Below are positions 46,301-55,100 of a stretch of DNA of 64,000 nucleotides, piece after piece. Source of the stretch: Prauserella aidingensis (GTDB lineage: Bacteria; Actinomycetota; Actinomycetes; Mycobacteriales; Pseudonocardiaceae); NCBI RefSeq assembly GCF_024171865.1, contig NZ_JAMTCN010000001.1, positions 62,001-126,000 on the forward strand. The letters are read 5' to 3'. The stretch's first letter is position 1. Each line of letters begins with the position of its first letter. A program made the position numbers and the translations under genes. The notes below the pieces were generated by a model. The model did not search any database, had not been told where the DNA came from, and saw nothing but the letters and a program-made list of their open reading frames with translations.

Positions 46301-49300
46301 TCGACCGGCTCGCGTGCGCACCACGGCCGTTCCCTGTCGTGAGTGTGCAATGGCCCAGCTGGGACGGCCTCGGCATGGGGGCGGCCGGAACCGGGCCCGC
46401 CTACACGGCGGCCGGGCTGGCTCCTCTCGAGGTGGCCGAAGGTCTCGGCGTCCTCGACCGGGTTGCAGCCGGGGGCACGGCCCCGGTGGTGGTGCCCGTG
46501 GTTCCCGCTGATGAGCGCCCGCTGTCGCAGCTCGGTGTGCCGTCGGTGCCGGAGCGGCCCGCTCCGGCACCGACACGGCCCGACGCCGCGGGACCGGCCC
46601 GGACCGGGCACGGCGGTGCTGTGGACGGTGCCGCGGCCGAGTCCGCCGCGGCCGCCTGGCTGCTGGACCTGATCGCCGAGCAGCTGGATTTCGACCGGGA
46701 CCGCCTCGATGCGGACACGCCCGTCCAGGACTACGGAACGGATTCCATCACGCTGGTCGAACTCACCCGCGCCGCGGGAGGCGAGCTCGGCGTCGAACTC
46801 GACCCGTCCGTCCTCATCGAACACCCGACGGCGGCCGGCTTCGCGGCATGGCTCGCGACCGCGCACCCGGAGACCGTGGCGGAGCGGTTCGGCGACGCGG
46901 GTGCGGCGCCCGCCACCGCCCCCGCAGTGGCTGTCCCGTTGAGGACGCCGGCCGGTGCGGAGGTCACGGTGCCGGCCGAGCCCGGCCCGCGGCCGGGTGC
47001 GGGCGGTGTGGACGTCGGTGCTCGGCCTGACGACCTGGCGGTGATCGGCCTGTCGTGCCGGTTCCCCGGGGCCGCGGGGCCGGAGGAGTACTGGCGACTG
47101 CTGGCGGAGGGCCGTTCGGCCATCGCACCGGTGCCGCCGGGACGGTGGCCGGGTGAGGAGAGCGGATTCCACGCGGGGCTGGTGTCGGAGGCCGATCGGC
47201 GATTCGACCCCGGTTACTTCGGCATAGCCGACACGGACGCGGCGGCGATGGACCCGCAGGGGCTGTTGCTGCTCGAGGAGACGCTGTTCGCCTGGAACGA
47301 CGCGGGATACCGGCCGGACGAGCTGAAGGGCAAGGAGATCGGCGTCTACGTCGGCGGCCGTACCGCGCGACTCCCCGCAAGGGACAGCGTGCTCGAGAGC
47401 CGGAACCCGGTGGTGCTCGGGCAGAACTACCTGGCGGCGAACGTGTCGCAGCACTTCGACCTGCGTGGGCCGAGCATCGTGGTCGACACCGCGTGTTCGT
47501 CGGCCCTCGTCGCGCTGAACATCGCCGCACAGGCACTGCGTTCCGGCGAGTTGGAGGCCGCGGTCGTCGGCGGCGTGACCCTCATCGAGGGCGCCGCCGC
47601 ACATCAGGTCTTCCAGCAGCGCGGACTGCTGACTGCCGAGCCGGAGTTCCACGCTTTCGACCGGCGCGCAGGCGGGTTCGTGCCCGCGGAAGGCGCGGGT
47701 GTGGTGATCGTCAAGCCTCTCGCCGCGGCGCGCGCCGACGGCGACCGCATCCTGTCCGTCGTCAAGGGGATCGCGGTCAACAACGACGGGCGCACGGCGG
47801 GCCCGGCGACCCCGAATCTCGTGACCCAGCAGAGCGTGCTCTCGCGCGCCCTCGCTGCGAGCGGACACGAGCCGGACGACGTCGGTTACGTGGAGGCGAA
47901 CGCGTCCGGGTCCCAGGTCGTCGACCTCATCGAGCTGAAATCCGTGCGGTCGGTCTACCGCGCGGACTCCGATGAGCCGTGCGCACTGGGCTCGGTGAAG
48001 CCGAACATCGGCCACCCCCAATGCGCCGAAGGTATCGCAGGGCTGATCAAGGTCACGATGATGCTCGAGAGGGGCACGCGGGTTCCCTATCTGAGCGGCC
48101 AGGAGCCGCCGGAACACGCCGACCTCGAAACCTCGCCGTTCCGCTTCGACCGGGAACAGACGCCGTGGCACGGGCCACGGGTGGCAGCGATCAACAGCTT
48201 CGGCGACGGCGGGACGAACGCCCATGTCGTACTGGCCGCGTGGGCCGGGAGTGGGGGGACACGCAGTCCGTTGCCGCGACCGGAGTTGAACCGCAGGCCG
48301 ATCCGTTCGACCGGCCTGCCACTCGGCCCTGCACCGGAGTGCGGTGCCGACCCGGGCGGGCAGGCTGTGGCCACTACGACCGCGCCCACCGTGGAACCGG
48401 TCGCCGTGATCGGCATGTCGGGCCGCTACCCGGGGGCCGCCGACCTCCGGACTTTCTGGGCGAATCTGCTCGACGGCGTGGACAGTGTCACCGAAGTGCC
48501 CGCGGACCGGTGGGATCCCCGGCGCTTCGAGAACGTGCGAAGCGCCACCGGTCGTCCGGTGTCGTCGTGGGGAGGCTTCGTCGAGGACGTCGACGCCTTC
48601 GACGCCTCCTTCTTCCGCATCTCGGCGGGCGAGGCCGCGGTGCTCGACCCGCAGGAGCGCCTGTTCCTGGAGACGTGCTGGGAAGCGATCGAGGACGCGG
48701 GACACACGCCGGAGACGCTGTGCCCGCCGGACGGAGCATCGGGCAGGCGGCGAGGCGGCGTGTTCGCGGGCGTAATGCACAAGGACTATCCGTTACTCGG
48801 TGCGGACAATGCCGCACGGGGCGGCGCACCCGTGCCGATCGGGCTCAGTCAGGGACAGGTTGCCAACCGGGTGTCGTTCTTCTGCGACTTCCACGGGCCG
48901 AGCCTCACGGTGGACACGCTCTGCTCGTCGTCGCTGACGGCCGTGCATCTCGCGGTGCAGAGCCTCCGTGCGGGAGAGTGTTCGGTGGCGATCGCGGGTG
49001 GCGTGAACCTCTCGCTGCATCCCGCGAAGTACGTCTCGTACGGACTCGTGAACATGCACGCGACGGACGGCCGGTGCCGCTCGTTCGGCGACGGCGGCGA
49101 CGGGTACGTATCGGCCGACGGAGTCGGGGCGGTCGTCCTCAAGCCGCTGTCGGCCGCCGAACGCGACGGCGATCACGTGTACGCGGTCGTCAGCGGAACT
49201 GCGGTCGGTCACGGCGGTGCGGCGGGAGGATTCAGTGTTCCCAACCCGGCGGCGCAGGCGGCGGTACTGACGGATGCGCTCCGGGACGCCGGTGCCGAGC

Positions 49301-52185
49301 CCGGAAGCATCGGTGTGCTCGAAGCACACGGCACGGGGACGTCGCTGGGCGACCCGGTCGAAGTGCGGGCTCTGACCGACGCCTTCGGCAGCGACGTGCC
49401 CGCCGGATCGTGCTCGCTGGGGTCGGTGAAGTCCAACATCGGGCACGCCGAGGGGGCCGCAGGCATCTCGGGTTTGACCAAGGCGATTCTGCAGCTCCGC
49501 CACCGGACACTGGTACCGACGCTGCATTCCGACCGGGCCAACCCGCTGCTGGAACTCGACGGGACGCCGTTCCGTCTTCAGCACGAGGTCGCCCACTGGG
49601 CCTCGGAGAACGGGACGCCACGCAGGGCGGGCGTGAGCTCGTTCGGCGCCACCGGCTCCAACGTCCACGTGATCGTCGAGGAACACGCGCACGAGCGGAT
49701 CCCGGTCGCGAACGGCGGCCCCGTCGTCGTACCCCTGTCCGCGCGCACGACGGACGCACTTCGGGAATCGGCCGACCGGCTGCGCGAGCGGATGTCCGGC
49801 GGAACGACGGACCCCGTCGGCGAGGTGTCCCGCATCCTCGCCGAGGTACTCGGCACCGACGCCGCGGCCATCGACCCACTACGCCCGTGGCACGAGTACG
49901 GGATCGTGGCCGGCGACCTCGCCAGGATCGCGAAGTCGCTGGCCATGCTGTCACGCACCGGACAAGCCCCCCGGCTCACCGCGGCGGACACGACCGCTGG
50001 GGTAGCGGCGACGCTGCCGAGGGACGGCGCGGTTCCCCAACTCTCGGACGTCGCGTACACGCTTCAGCACGGGCGCCCTCAACACGCGCAGCGGGCCGCC
50101 TTCGTCGTGTCCGGTGCCGAGGAGCTGGTACGGCGACTCGACGCGTTCCTCGGAGACGTCCGGATCCGGGTGCACGGCGAGGATGCGGATCTGCGGCCCG
50201 TGGCCGAACGGTGGGTCGGCGGCGCGACCGTGCCGTGGCCGACGATCCCCGGAGCCCGGCGCACGAGCCTCCCGACCTACCCCTTCGAACGCGAGCGGTA
50301 CTGGTTCACCGACCACGCCGGTGAGCCCGCGATCGAACCCGGGAACGGCACGTCCGGGTCGGTGGCGCAGGAGAAGCTGTCGGTGCGGAACGCGTCGGGT
50401 GACGAGGCTGTGGTCCCGACGGAATCCGCGCGTGGGCTGTTACGCACTCCCGTGTGGACGGAGCGGGAGGCGCCCGTGACTCCGATGTCGCAGTCCGCCG
50501 CCGTGGTCGTCCTCGATTCCGGGGCACCGCTGCTCGCGGATGCCGTCGCGTCGCGGCATCGTCGGGATGGTGCCGACGTCGTGCGGTTGACGACCGGTAC
50601 GGCGAGTGGCCCCGGCGTGGTCTCCGTCCACGACGGGGATCCGTTCCGCGGGGTGTTGGCCGGGATCCCGGCCGTCGACACGGTGCACCTCGTGGTGGGA
50701 GCCGAGGACCGGCACGCACGTTCGGACGCCGACGTCCAGCTGCTCGCGGTGCGGCTCGTGCGGGCACTGTCGGCCGTGGCTCGTGGGGACCGGATCGCAC
50801 TGCACGTAACCACCCACGACACACACGGGCTCGACGGCACGGCGGCGAACGCGCGCGGAGCCGGGCTGACGGGACTCGCGTACTTCGTGGCCGCGCAGGA
50901 GCCGCGGTTCGCAGTGCGGAACGTCGACGTCTCGACCGTGGAGGACGACCATGACCGTGTTGCGACGGCGTTGTTGGCCGAGCCCGCCAGTCCTGTGGCA
51001 GAACCGACGCTCCTACGGGGTGGACGCCGGTACCGGCAGCGGTTCGACGGCGTCGAACCGCCTGCGGGGCTGCCGGCGCTCCGTGACGGCGGAAACTATC
51101 TCATCGTCGGCGGAGCCGGGGTGGTCGGCCGAGCGATCACGCGTCACCTCCACCGGCACTATCGCGCACGGGTCGCCTGGACAGGCCGTCGGCCGGCCGA
51201 CGACGCGGGCGTTCGCGCGGCCGTGGAGGCGGCCACCGTGGACGGCGTCGGCCCCGTGTACGTCGGGGCGGACGTCACCGATGCGGCGCAGCTGCGGACG
51301 GGTATCGACGAGGCGAAGGCTGCTCTCGGGGATCTGAACGGCGTGGTGTTCGCGGGTGCAGCCACGATCACGGAGCAGGCCCGATCACTCACCGAGGTGG
51401 ACGAGGCCGAGTTCCGGAGGCACTACGACGTCAAGGCCAACGGGGTCGTCCAGATCGCCGCTGCGGTGGCGGCGGAGCCGCTCGATTTCCTGTGCCTGCT
51501 GTCGTCGGCGCAGGCGTTCGCGTTCGGGGGCGCCGGTACGCACCCCGCGTATGCGGCGGGCATCACCTTCGCGGATGCGTTCGCCCGCACGATCTCCGCC
51601 ATGGCGCCGTTCCCGGTCGGCGTTCTCAACTGGGGAGCCTGGGAGTCCTCGTTCGGTACGGCGGCTGCCGACCACCCCGGGGTCGGGTTCCTTTCGGACG
51701 ACGAGGGAGCGGCCTGTTTCGACGCGGCCGTGCGACTGCTGACGGCCGGCGGTCCTGCGCAGACGATCGGGCTGAAACCGGGTGGCGGAGCCGGGCCGCG
51801 TCCGGAGTCGCCGACGCAACAGGTGCCGCCGGAGCCGACGTCCACGACACCGGGGGCCGAAGGTTCTGTCGGAGCGGGGGCGGGTGGCGCCGCGCCGGAC
51901 CGGGACCGGGAACCGGCGGTCGCCGTCGACCGGGACCGGATCAGGGCACTCGTGGTCCGGAGGCTCGCCCGGGTGCTGCACGTCCCGGAGGACGGACTGT
52001 CCTCGCGTGAGGCGTTCGCCGAACTCGGGGTCGACTCCATCACAGGAATGTCTTTCGTGTCCGAACTGGGCGAGGAGCTCGGCCTCGAGCTCGACGCCGC
52101 GATCCTCTACGACCACACGACCATCGACAAACTGACCGACCACCTCGCCGACCTGGTCGGCAACTCCACCGGAGGGCAGCGATGA
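28318..52185 (+). CDS. PKS/NRPS gene C: modules 5-10 including a glycine NRPS module
   Basis: A 7955-residue hybrid megasynthase without AT. Module 5: KS (Cys206), KR, C-MT, ACP (Ser1608). Module 6: C (HHxxxDG at 1813), A ([11 protein letters not shown] at 2274; Asp2320, Lys2603), PCP (Ser2661). Module 7: KS (Cys2894), DH (His3376, Asp3540), KR with HATAS instead of YxxxN (His3968), ACP (Ser4135). Module 8: KS (Cys4439), DH-like (His4912 but Leu5070 for Asp), ACP (GIES, Ser5200), C-MT, KR (Tyr5988), ACP (Ser6143). Element 9: KS (Cys6393) lacking the HGTGT His. Module 10: KS (Cys6869, His7004), KR, ACP (Ser7907). Modules 5 and 10 carry an ACP-like insert without Ser in the post-KS linker. The A-domain specificity residues read as D-I-L-Q-F-G-L-I-W-K, one change from the glycine code. 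It starts and ends with ATGA overlaps to genes B and D. It is the core of the line, where the chain receives glycine and then continues. Confidence 0.93.
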   Translation: MTVPFEPVGDNGNTPADRRELLARVLADLGAVVDPPADIAIIGVAGRFPLAEDVQSFWSNLRAGRDCVREVSPGRWRADEHFDPAGSAGRSYSKWAGFLDDVDAFDPLLFRISPGDAEDMDPQERLFLETAWTAVENAGYPPRGLAAADPVGVFAGVMNNDYEWMGGEAAARGVHSHARSNHWSVSNRVSYTLDLHGPSMTVDTACSSSLTAIHLAMQSLRSGDSAVAIAGGVNLILHPAHLWHLSDRQMISRGSCNRTFGADADGFVDGEGVGAVVLKPLRTAVEDGDRVLGVLRGSALNAGGHTSGYTVPNPDSQAEVVATALRRAGVRADEVGYVEAHGTGTPLGDPIEIAGLRRVFGGLPEGTVPLGSVKSTIGHLESAAGIAALAKVLAQFGDDTIASSPHAEPLNPEIDLRGTPFRVPAEAEPWPARVVHGVRKPRIAGISSFGGGGANAHLVVSEYLPEVDDRLPADPAPQLVTVSARTGERLRVLAGRLADFLAGPAGQPAVPTWQEGRREAAQAVADVLGVDPDDIDPDVDLRDYGVGPTEWTRLTARTNGRFGLPPELPPGTSVAELARHSARATSAQPAPGPELADVAHTLRSGRTAMASRLALVVPDVAALRDALRAVAEGRTPACIHVTGEAEGSRAESGADVADAVGAAPTAADLPALARLWARGADVDWSRMPVTPGSRPPRRIALPTYPFERKRFWIPTPTPAAPGAVEETAPLGRYAPRWRPAGPVGPAPEPTGSVLVLAPPEAAQLAEAVAAAAPGASVVWLDGRGSAVERPSGVDTVVHLGGVRQPGPAPSASELDRGACSVFALLTEVRPRSLRLVTSDVHSVGDTDVEAGGGGNPIGAAVHGLSQVVAAEFAGVAVSCVDVSVADPLADQAAAVLAAPAHDRGRAVVVRGGRSYTRTLERVTGGDGMAYRDGGVYVIVGGTGGIGRRLTRQLVERHGATVVWLSRRVPDTSEAAEIEELCARGGTVVHERVDVTDAPSVRNTMADIRSRFGVVHGVFHAAMTFDDRQIEQLSGAEFREALAVKVDGVLALDEALSGHRPDFLALFSSAGSFGSSSGNSAYTTASACLDALGRYLDGVRDHPVRVINWGYWGAVGSGARQGLPEIFRALGIGALTPGEGLGTLPDVLTGAEPQVMVIRAEPAALGALFDEPATGALAAVTGRVNTMPSDRDGTGRVLAAYAELEPVVLRGIVGVLSSMGAFARGDTMSETEMADELGVAFAHRRQFTALVQLLATAGHLVRDGDTLRSSPSFAETVRSWGAARVDGELGRLSETYPEVASTILPVRRFLASYAEVLRGEVGATEILFPGASLELAVGFYEGNPVTDHYNDVMRDVVLERLRAREGDPLSVVELGAGTGATTERVLPALDGEAARVRYVYTDVSPRFLEHGRSRFGGRSHVDFRILDLRGDAADQGFAPASHDVVLATNVVHATPDLLATLRSIRGLLRPGGWLVLNELTTVRPSVTVAGGVLDGWWSFQDAEHRIADAPLAEPGTWTRLLREAGFDEVVSLGTGADLGQTVLVAAAGAGAVGPAGSAGAAPHARAGTPTGSDGVGDVDAELRDLVERALKLDERIDASRPLADYGFDSLTGMQVVNEIAERYGAELRLVDVLEHPTLTALSAYLARTGVTSAPAGEESGVSQSPAPPATAEPDPGAPSAGPEWYPMSEGQRALWIVEQTAPGNAAYNLPIAVWLDPATDLEAVRTALEDLVARHPALRTTYGSASDGTPMQCVHPSMPMEFEVGRMSEADAGRLSERLRGSVRKPFDLATGPLLRAGVWTVPDGRHALLITVHHGLFDGTSIAVLLDEFADAYAATTGRSRRPRGRPAAEYRDFVDWQRSMLDGPRGARLREFWQANVVDAEPLRIATDRPRAEVPSLDGASTEHVLDAALLDRAKHCAAAAGVSVFTVLLTAYLVTLERHGTQRRLTVGTPVAGRPESRFADTIGYFVNLVPVTVECREDDTFAELLARTRSAALDAVEHGDYPYLRIAEAAGGPIVTTAFYFQNWLDTGSGDSPVRGLVGGVHQEGEFELTADVVELESGCTLTMKYDPALFDRSTVDAIAERFHVALDACASEPDRELAELDVRTEAERAAIAGEHAGARRDYPRERTVVDLVADRADRHPDRAAVVSGEHVLTYGALVSRVGDLASCLTERGIGRGDRVGILVERSTDLVVSLLGVLAAGAAYVPLDPGYPAERLRYMATDAALAAVVSGDPAAAPPVDVPVVHVAARAATSAPATSPRPEPGDEAYVIYTSGSTGRPKGVRVGHRALVNLLWSMADEPGFGEHDRMLAITTVSFDIAALELFVPLVTGGSVEVAPTPATRDGFALRRAVETGAPTVMQATPATWRMLIAAGWDGDDRIRVFTGGEALDEETAGALLSRSSEVWNLYGPTETTIWSSVARVHAGEPVRLGRPVANTVIHLLDDEGRPAPAGVPAELCIGGDGLAAGYVGQPDLTRQRFVPNPVDPATSPRLYRTGDLARRTADGSIEYLGRRDSQLKIRGHRVEPGEIEEVARRLPGVADAAVVLARIGTTGEALRCFYTRDEGGPAPDRGAFADVVPDYMVPDELIELEALPTTLNGKIDRAGLSSHRGRRSEVPTPRTGADALSGEVGAIVADLLGLDGEDVDPDDRFGALGVDSVRLTELSARIRENWGVEIAPPAFFRHPTARAVAAHLIDTRPDVCAVADTARAPEYAPAEPPNPGAIAVVGMAGVLPGSSDLDSFWEHLVAGDDLVTETPVERWDWRELGARHGRHVGRVARWGGYLDDVAGFDAAFFGVSPREAELMDPQQRLVLETVWNALEDAALRPSDLAGKRVGVFLGVSAVEYAECQRGAGRAVEGHAATGAAQSIVANRVSYFFDFRGPSVTMDTACSSSLTAVAQAAASLRTGACDLAIAGGVNLLLSPEVYLAMADGHVLSETGRCRTFDGAADGYVRGEGAGVVVLRDLASAERAGDVIHAVVEGVATGHGGLSSSLTAPNPDAQADLLVRAYRDAGLRAVDVDYLEAHGTGTELGDPVEVSGMTAAFEELGARHGAGRPETPWCGVGSVKSNIGHLETAAGIAGLFKVILAMRHGMIPGNLHFSTQNTYLELDGGPFRVVAEHAAWPRDAARRRVAGVSSFGVGGSNAHVVVAESPQLAGDGADAPGPLAFPLSARTGTALSRRAGSLARFLEGPGADAALSDVAHTLATGREELAERAVIVASTRYELITELTALAEGRDTGRVVRGTAAKRNRRRPTTDEGGAGTAEDLAQRWVRGEPVALTSGVRGRRIALPVYPFEHTRFWVEADPAEECPTGSAPVGTAGAPQSSTAPRAVPPGLPSALHPTLLDRNVSTLDGIAFEKYLTGDEFYLADHVVAGDAVLPGVIPIELARLAGEHAGVGDVRAIAGLGWGRPVRPGPDGARLQVRLEPAVGDHVPFRIVTCESDGDVEHAAGSLVRGERTAPEDLDIGAIRARCVTVRTRDECYERVSALGFEYGPSLRAIEEIRHSEGEALATLVLPESRTADLATYVFEPALLDGALQTVGWIVDAAAAGDTGGRPAPYLPFSIDEVRSFGPLPERCFVHVSRVRAARSVQVFDVTLTGTDGTVVCRLAGFALKSTAGEADSVPAEGPVHAFVPVRRAVPERPAPPPGTVVFVGGARPELCAAAAPARVVEHRAGAPMEDLVAGLADAPAPVVFVQHAVTDGDLEDAVDDGFHAARELAAAWIAGGNGPARWLYSYDLDGPHAELHGAMAGFARSLRWEYPELAMRVVGYRGDAVRLLPAELVDDGPLDVHITPEGRSASSWRRIALPAAGFTPAGGGVHLVTGGTGALGRGLAAWIGEHDPEATVVLAARSEPEEGTLAALRRTGVDVRFVQADIGTRDGVRTAVAWAREAGRLVGVAHLAGTLRDGFLLRKTRAEADEVLRPKVLGAAWLDHFTRRDELDYFVTYSSTAAAYGNVGQADHATASAFLDGLARRRAARAEEGERSGVSLSVEWPLWADGGVTADSQVVEAMTTRFGLLPIHSGPAMAALGRALGSGAAEILLAPGDPDRIVASAGGEHADPGSAPGQAGPAAEAEPPVRPAVSSGPSDGGDLAERAERFLAGLLAEQLKMPADDLDPEEELDGYGVDSLIVMSATAQLEQHFGALSKTLFFEYLTLRELAGYFAAHHTAALTELLDGAAHSDSADGAVAVSGRTEGSAARSDRNEPVADPADAVDAEPPAAEQEHPPRRKTVAVAQHSADTTASVTVPVPGAAIDDSGGAADDPIAIIGVAGRYPQADDLWEFWENLRDGRDCVEDVPPERWDHGRWYDPEPGTAGKTATRTGGFLRDVAAFDPMFFRISPVEARHLDPQERIFLETVWHLLEDAGRTRAELASGRTGVFVGLMYGHYQLYGVDAALHRGGIATSSSYAAVANRVSYFYGLTGPSIALDTMCSSSLASIHLACQAIRTGDCDVAIAGGVNITSHPVKYLQLSRSGFLSESGACHSFGEDGDGFVPADGSGAVLLKRLSQAEADGDRVLAVVRGSAVNHGGASKGYSVPNPKAQGELVADALTRAGVDPCDVDYIEAHGTGTSLGDPIEISGLSRAFGGPASAGRAVGTVRSDRTIPIGSVKSNIGHAESAAGIAAVTKVLLQFRERTLAPSLHSERLNPDIDFAATPFRVQREAAPWIARTGVDGRELPRIAGISSFGAGGSNAHLILEEGVSPHRAEPDRTGPFLAVLSGTTADRMHANVERLADFLEGPGRETDPARLAFTLQAGREHLKHRLAVEFADVADLARELRAHLTGGGSAVTGVADRSAARGSVPDRWVDGATVDWRASWGPVPPLPVSLPGYAFERDRCWLPEAAADLAGTRVPAELGETGDARSEVTIPGGTAPVGPAAESGRPRTGFREETAVSMATGYVAGHRVDGRALMPALGYVELVQSVFGARGHGPGSLRLTDLTVVRPLVVTDVAPVRLTVDAETGHGTGWTVTVADPDGPYATVHVDHDDGGPSATLDIARARETAVRRTSLSDVYDADAASGQSYTGAARASGEIWDGPGVLVVELTAPAGAEDHAFDPALLLAGAVAPGGLLSDGPASFLPFHVAEFRAHGSLPTRCYARIDTSAIRRADGLITLDIGFHDEQGTAVAELTGLSSKLLDDGREPTPHHGTAVGVSAPSAAETLVQRVLAQRLQRDPGELDVRAGYFDLGIESVKVLDLVAAVEELVGEKQDPTLLFEHATIRALTAHLEPRYPQVFAAAAVTDGQGTAADAVAAAVTGDGAPGTGGSSPGPEDADRWVARNTLSRLRDLGLFASGAEPRDGLAVRHGVVTKYQRWLDEVLRLCEDAGFVGGGDPVELRDAGRAALAAESEPDWARLREALAADDYWHAQLALVEDCIAALPEVLTGKRPVTEILFPGGSLDRMTGAYQGNDVADGLNRTVAETVAAFVSAGDRPMRVAEIGAGTGGTTAVVLPALDAVGGPDEYWFTDLSPAFLSKAEDRFGPGRDYLRYGRWDVERADAGTQLGDGGRFDVLIASNVLHATKDLRRVVANLAEALRPGGLLVVNEVTRKSALLTLTFGLLDGWWLYDDARLRIPGAPLLTADGWHRLLAEHGFGEISRPDAHDGAFAEVITATAHTRTAPRVRLLAEQWEPAVPGQQECEPGEVLVVTGDGGAATARRLAETMPGATVVRTERLRRQEEAEPRTAETARTVVDLTGLDATGTALELWWPWVQRACATAERIIGVTRADSHDRHASRVAGLYGMLGHEVRRVETTHLDLEPTAPEEAAERILTELCAAAPSSRVRVNGGVRTVPTLRREEPPAAGSPPTFADEETLVVTGGTRGVGLAAARHAVTAWGVRSLVLIGRDELPPRAEWPRRARVDDPLGRKLRGLLDLAATGVRLRVEAVDLDDAASEDRLLELFRECGPIAGVLHAAGVVDEQTLSFARKTAAGVRRVLAPKTDGAEILLRAVAGQPVRFAVLFSSVASVLPALAVGQSDYAMANTHLDRLACAPRPFPVVSVQWPSWDGLGMGAAGTGPAYTAAGLAPLEVAEGLGVLDRVAAGGTAPVVVPVVPADERPLSQLGVPSVPERPAPAPTRPDAAGPARTGHGGAVDGAAAESAAAAWLLDLIAEQLDFDRDRLDADTPVQDYGTDSITLVELTRAAGGELGVELDPSVLIEHPTAAGFAAWLATAHPETVAERFGDAGAAPATAPAVAVPLRTPAGAEVTVPAEPGPRPGAGGVDVGARPDDLAVIGLSCRFPGAAGPEEYWRLLAEGRSAIAPVPPGRWPGEESGFHAGLVSEADRRFDPGYFGIADTDAAAMDPQGLLLLEETLFAWNDAGYRPDELKGKEIGVYVGGRTARLPARDSVLESRNPVVLGQNYLAANVSQHFDLRGPSIVVDTACSSALVALNIAAQALRSGELEAAVVGGVTLIEGAAAHQVFQQRGLLTAEPEFHAFDRRAGGFVPAEGAGVVIVKPLAAARADGDRILSVVKGIAVNNDGRTAGPATPNLVTQQSVLSRALAASGHEPDDVGYVEANASGSQVVDLIELKSVRSVYRADSDEPCALGSVKPNIGHPQCAEGIAGLIKVTMMLERGTRVPYLSGQEPPEHADLETSPFRFDREQTPWHGPRVAAINSFGDGGTNAHVVLAAWAGSGGTRSPLPRPELNRRPIRSTGLPLGPAPECGADPGGQAVATTTAPTVEPVAVIGMSGRYPGAADLRTFWANLLDGVDSVTEVPADRWDPRRFENVRSATGRPVSSWGGFVEDVDAFDASFFRISAGEAAVLDPQERLFLETCWEAIEDAGHTPETLCPPDGASGRRRGGVFAGVMHKDYPLLGADNAARGGAPVPIGLSQGQVANRVSFFCDFHGPSLTVDTLCSSSLTAVHLAVQSLRAGECSVAIAGGVNLSLHPAKYVSYGLVNMHATDGRCRSFGDGGDGYVSADGVGAVVLKPLSAAERDGDHVYAVVSGTAVGHGGAAGGFSVPNPAAQAAVLTDALRDAGAEPGSIGVLEAHGTGTSLGDPVEVRALTDAFGSDVPAGSCSLGSVKSNIGHAEGAAGISGLTKAILQLRHRTLVPTLHSDRANPLLELDGTPFRLQHEVAHWASENGTPRRAGVSSFGATGSNVHVIVEEHAHERIPVANGGPVVVPLSARTTDALRESADRLRERMSGGTTDPVGEVSRILAEVLGTDAAAIDPLRPWHEYGIVAGDLARIAKSLAMLSRTGQAPRLTAADTTAGVAATLPRDGAVPQLSDVAYTLQHGRPQHAQRAAFVVSGAEELVRRLDAFLGDVRIRVHGEDADLRPVAERWVGGATVPWPTIPGARRTSLPTYPFERERYWFTDHAGEPAIEPGNGTSGSVAQEKLSVRNASGDEAVVPTESARGLLRTPVWTEREAPVTPMSQSAAVVVLDSGAPLLADAVASRHRRDGADVVRLTTGTASGPGVVSVHDGDPFRGVLAGIPAVDTVHLVVGAEDRHARSDADVQLLAVRLVRALSAVARGDRIALHVTTHDTHGLDGTAANARGAGLTGLAYFVAAQEPRFAVRNVDVSTVEDDHDRVATALLAEPASPVAEPTLLRGGRRYRQRFDGVEPPAGLPALRDGGNYLIVGGAGVVGRAITRHLHRHYRARVAWTGRRPADDAGVRAAVEAATVDGVGPVYVGADVTDAAQLRTGIDEAKAALGDLNGVVFAGAATITEQARSLTEVDEAEFRRHYDVKANGVVQIAAAVAAEPLDFLCLLSSAQAFAFGGAGTHPAYAAGITFADAFARTISAMAPFPVGVLNWGAWESSFGTAAADHPGVGFLSDDEGAACFDAAVRLLTAGGPAQTIGLKPGGGAGPRPESPTQQVPPEPTSTTPGAEGSVGAGAGGAAPDRDREPAVAVDRDRIRALVVRRLARVLHVPEDGLSSREAFAELGVDSITGMSFVSELGEELGLELDAAILYDHTTIDKLTDHLADLVGNSTGGQR
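28423..33285 (+). other. Module 5: KS-[ACP-like insert]-KR-MT-ACP
   Basis: No DH. The KR carries GGTGGIG and S-x12-Y (Y in YTTAS). The C-MT has [12 protein letters not shown] near 1370. A beta-hydroxy, alpha-methyl product is expected unless a DH acts in trans. The linker holds the pseudo-ACP listed at 29866-30063. Confidence 0.75.
29866..30063 (+). other. ACP-like insert without Ser in the KS5 linker
   Basis: Residues 517-582 read like a carrier protein: a helix [13 protein letters not shown], then [11 protein letters not shown], then TARTNGRFG and [10 protein letters not shown]. At the phosphopantetheine position the DS pair is Gly547-Pro548, so it cannot be pantetheinylated there. It sits between the first half ([15 protein letters not shown]) and second half ([13 protein letters not shown]) of the usual post-KS linker. 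Confidence 0.6.
33358..36435 (+). other. Module 6: NRPS C-A-PCP, predicted glycine
   Basis: The condensation domain has the intact HHGLFDG motif. The A domain has all core motifs and the pocket D-I-L-Q-F-G-L-I-W-K by alignment with GrsA, versus D-I-L-Q-L-G-L-I-W-K known for glycine. No epimerase, cyclisation or N-methylation domain is present. Confidence 0.85.
36490..40866 (+). other. Module 7: KS-DH-KR*-ACP
   Basis: The KS follows the NRPS module. DH is intact (His3376, Asp3540). In the KR the catalytic Tyr and the Asn of YxxxN are His3968 and Ser3972 (HATAS), so ketoreduction is doubtful even though the Ser and the GGTGALG cofactor motif remain. Confidence 0.75.
41122..46887 (+). other. 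Module 8: KS-DH*-ACP-MT-KR-ACP
   Basis: The KS is a trans-AT type ([15 protein letters not shown]). The DH-like domain keeps [10 protein letters not shown] but has Leu5070 where the catalytic Asp is expected. Two ACPs flank MT and KR; the first has GIES instead of GxDS. The KR has an intact YAMAN. Double-bond isomerisation, pyran formation or no reaction are possible roles for the DH-like domain. Confidence 0.7.
47020..48243 (+). other. Element 9: stand-alone KS lacking HGTGT His, fused to KS10
   Basis: A full-length KS with Cys6393 in [10 protein letters not shown] and the second His6566 in NIGHP, but EANASGS replaces EAHGTGT (Asn6528 at the His position). It is followed by only ~50 low-complexity residues and then by KS10, with neither a post-KS linker nor an ACP between. 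It is probably a non-elongating transacylase or gatekeeper KS. Confidence 0.75.
48385..52182 (+). other. Module 10: KS-[ACP-like insert]-KR-ACP
   Basis: KS has VDTLCSSSL (Cys6869) and HGTGT (His7004). There is no DH. The KR has GGAGVVG and a Tyr in PAYAAG; its Ser-to-Tyr spacing is two residues longer than usual. ACP Ser7907. A beta-hydroxy product is expected. Confidence 0.75.
49810..50022 (+). other. ACP-like insert without Ser in the KS10 linker
   Basis: Residues 7165-7235: [14 protein letters not shown], then [17 protein letters not shown], then a helix. The GxDS position is G-I-V-A (Ala7198 for Ser). It occupies the same place in the linker as the insert after KS5. Confidence 0.55.
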
Positions 52186-55100
52186 CGAGTACCGAGTTCC
52201 GATCTGTCGTGGATCGCTACCTCGCCGACGGGGCGGGGCACGAGCAGACGACCCCGGGCGCAGCGAACGCCCTGGACATTGCCGTCGTCGGCATGTCGGG
52301 CCGGTTTCCCGGCAGCGATGACGTGACGTCCTTCTGGGAAAGCTTGGCCGAGGGCCGCACTGCGGTCGGCGAGCTCCCCGGCGAGCTCCTCGGCGAGAAC
52401 GCCCGTGGCTACCGGTGGGGCGGCGTGATCGACGATCGCGAGTGCTTCGACCCGGAGTTCTTCGGGATCGACGAACGCGAGGCCGACTCGATGAACCTGC
52501 ACCAGAGGTTGCTGCTCGAGGAGGCCTGGCACGCGCTGGAGGACACCGGCATCGACCCCATGTCGCTGTCCGGTTCCGACACCGGGATGTTCGTCGGTTC
52601 CGAACCGGCGGGGTACCTGCACGAGTCATTCACCGGCGCGTCGGACGCCCTCGTCGCAGCGCGACTGCCGTACTTTCTCGACTGGCACGGACCGACCTTG
52701 GTCGTCAACGCGGCGTGCGCGTCGTCGAGCGTGGCGATCCACCTGGCATGTCAGAGCCTGACCAGTGGTGAGTGCGACATCGCGCTCGCTGCGGGGACGA
52801 ACGTCGGCCTCAGCCAGGAACCGCTCAACCTCCTCGCCGACATGGGTGTCCTCTCACCGTCCGGTGAGTGCCGCGTGTTCGACAACTCGGCCAACGGCAC
52901 GATCTTCTCGGAGGGCGTGGCCGTCCTCGTCCTCAAACGACGGTCCGATGCGGAAGCGGCGGGTGACGACATCCGCGGCGTCATCCGTGCCACGGGGATC
53001 AACCACGACGGAGCCAGCAACGGGTTGACCGCCCCGAACGGCAAGGCACAGGAACGGCTGATCGACACGGTGTACCGCCGTCACGGTGTCGACGCGTCAC
53101 GCATCGGCTACGTCGAAGCGCACGGTACGGGCACGACACTCGGTGATCCTGTCGAGGCGAGCGCGCTGGTCAGGGCCTTCGCCAAACACCCGCGCAACCC
53201 GGCCGGATGTGTCATGGGCAGCGCGAAGGCGAACATCGGACACACCGGGGCGGCAGCAGGGGCGATCGGGCTCATGAAGGTGCTGCTGAGCATGCGGAAC
53301 AACCGGTTCCCCGGCCTGCCGAACTTCCGGACGCTGAACCCGATGATCAAGCTCGAGGGATCCGGGATCAGCGTCGACTCGATCGGCAGGCCGTGGCCCG
53401 AGACTCCGGGCAGGCCGCGCATGGCGGCGGTGAACTCCATGGGGCACAGCGGAACCAACGCCCACATCGTGGTGGAGGAGTACGTCGCGCGGCCGGAATC
53501 CCCGACGCCTGCCTCCGTCCCGGTCGCGGTCCCGCTGTCGGCACGCGACGGTGACCGGCTCTCCGCACTGGCCGCCCGGCTCGCCGACCATCTGGAGTCG
53601 GCCACATCGGAGGCAGGCTCCGGGAGCGACGACGGTGTGCGCACACTCATCGCGGACCTGCTCGGAACCGCGCCGTCGGAGATCCGGGGAGAGGACACGC
53701 TCGAGGACCACGGTGCGGAGCCGCACCAGCTCGCGCAGTTGGCCGTGCTGCTCTCGCGGCAGGCCGGCCGGGAGGTCACCGTGGACACTCTGTACGAGGC
53801 GCCATCCGTCGACGCCCTGATCGCCGAGTTGGCGCCGGTTTCGGAGAAGGCGCGACCGACGTCGACGTGGGAACCGCCCACCCTCGCCGACGTGGCGTTC
53901 ACGCTCCAGTTCGGACGGACAGCGCTGCCCGAACGTGCTGTGGTGATCGCCGACTCGACACACGATCTCGTCGGTGAGCTGCGGCTGCTCGCTTCGGGGG
54001 GCGCAGGCGGCCGCACCGTCCGGGGCCGGGCACGGAACTCGGGGGACACACCCCCGAGCGGCACCTTGCCCGACCTCGCCGCCGCCTGGTGCGCGGGCGC
54101 CGCGATCGACTGGCCGGTGACCGGTGGGAGGCGTGTGTCGCTGCCCGGGTATCCGTTCACCCGCACGCGTTACGGTCGCGACCGCATGGCTCCGCGGAGG
54201 TCGGCCGCCGAGGGGCCGCCCGGGGCCGGTTCGGCAAGGCCGGAGCCGCTTTCGGTCGCGCTCGCCGCCCCCGACGTCCCTGCCGCTGCGGACGCCGTCG
54301 CCGAGCCGGAGGCCGTGACGGACGCAGGCCCGGACCCGGTGAGGGCGCCGGAGTCCACGCAGGAACCGGCTCGGGCCACCGTCCCGCCGAGCCCACGGGC
54401 CGGGAGCCCCTCCGCGCTGCGCGAGGACGTGGCTCGGTGGCTCACGAGCGTGGTCGCCGACCAGGTCGGAATCGACCCGGCGGCGATCGACCGGTGGGAG
54501 CGGTTCGACGCGTTCGGCGTCGATTCGGTCGTGCGGACGCGGGTGAACCAGCGACTGGCCGAGGCGTTCCCGGCGGCCTCGCGCACGCTTCTGTTCGAGT
54601 TCACCACCATCGACGAGGTCGTCGAACTGCTCAGCACCGACTTTCCGGCCGAGTGCCGGTCACTACACGGTGCGGACGTGCGGGTGACGGAGGACGAACC
54701 GGCATCGGACGTGGTGACGGCTTCCGGCGGCGGGGATGTCGTGGGGTGGTTGTCGGATGTGGTGGCCGATGAGTTGGGTCGTTCGGTTGGTTCGGTGGAT
54801 CCGTGGTCGCCGTGGGACGGGTTCGGTGTGGATTCGGTGGTGCGGACGCGGGTGAATCATCGGATCGGGGAGGTGTTTCCCGAGGCGTCGCGCACGCTGC
54901 TGTTCGAGTTCTCGTGTGTGGGCGAGGTCGCGCAGAGTCTCGCGGCGGATTTCCCCGACGAGTCCGCCCGGCTCACGGCGGCTATCCCTGCAGTCTCCGG
55001 AACCGGAACGTCGTCTCCCGCCCAGGAGCCCGCGACGGTGGTCTCGGCATCGGACGTGGTGACGGCTTCCGGCGGCGGGGATGTCGTGGGGTGGTTGTCG

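Noticed and set aside
44143-48780. Minus-strand open frame of 1545 codons opposite gene C
   Set aside because: The same GC-bias shadow; the opposite strand encodes intact MT, KR, ACP and KS motifs.
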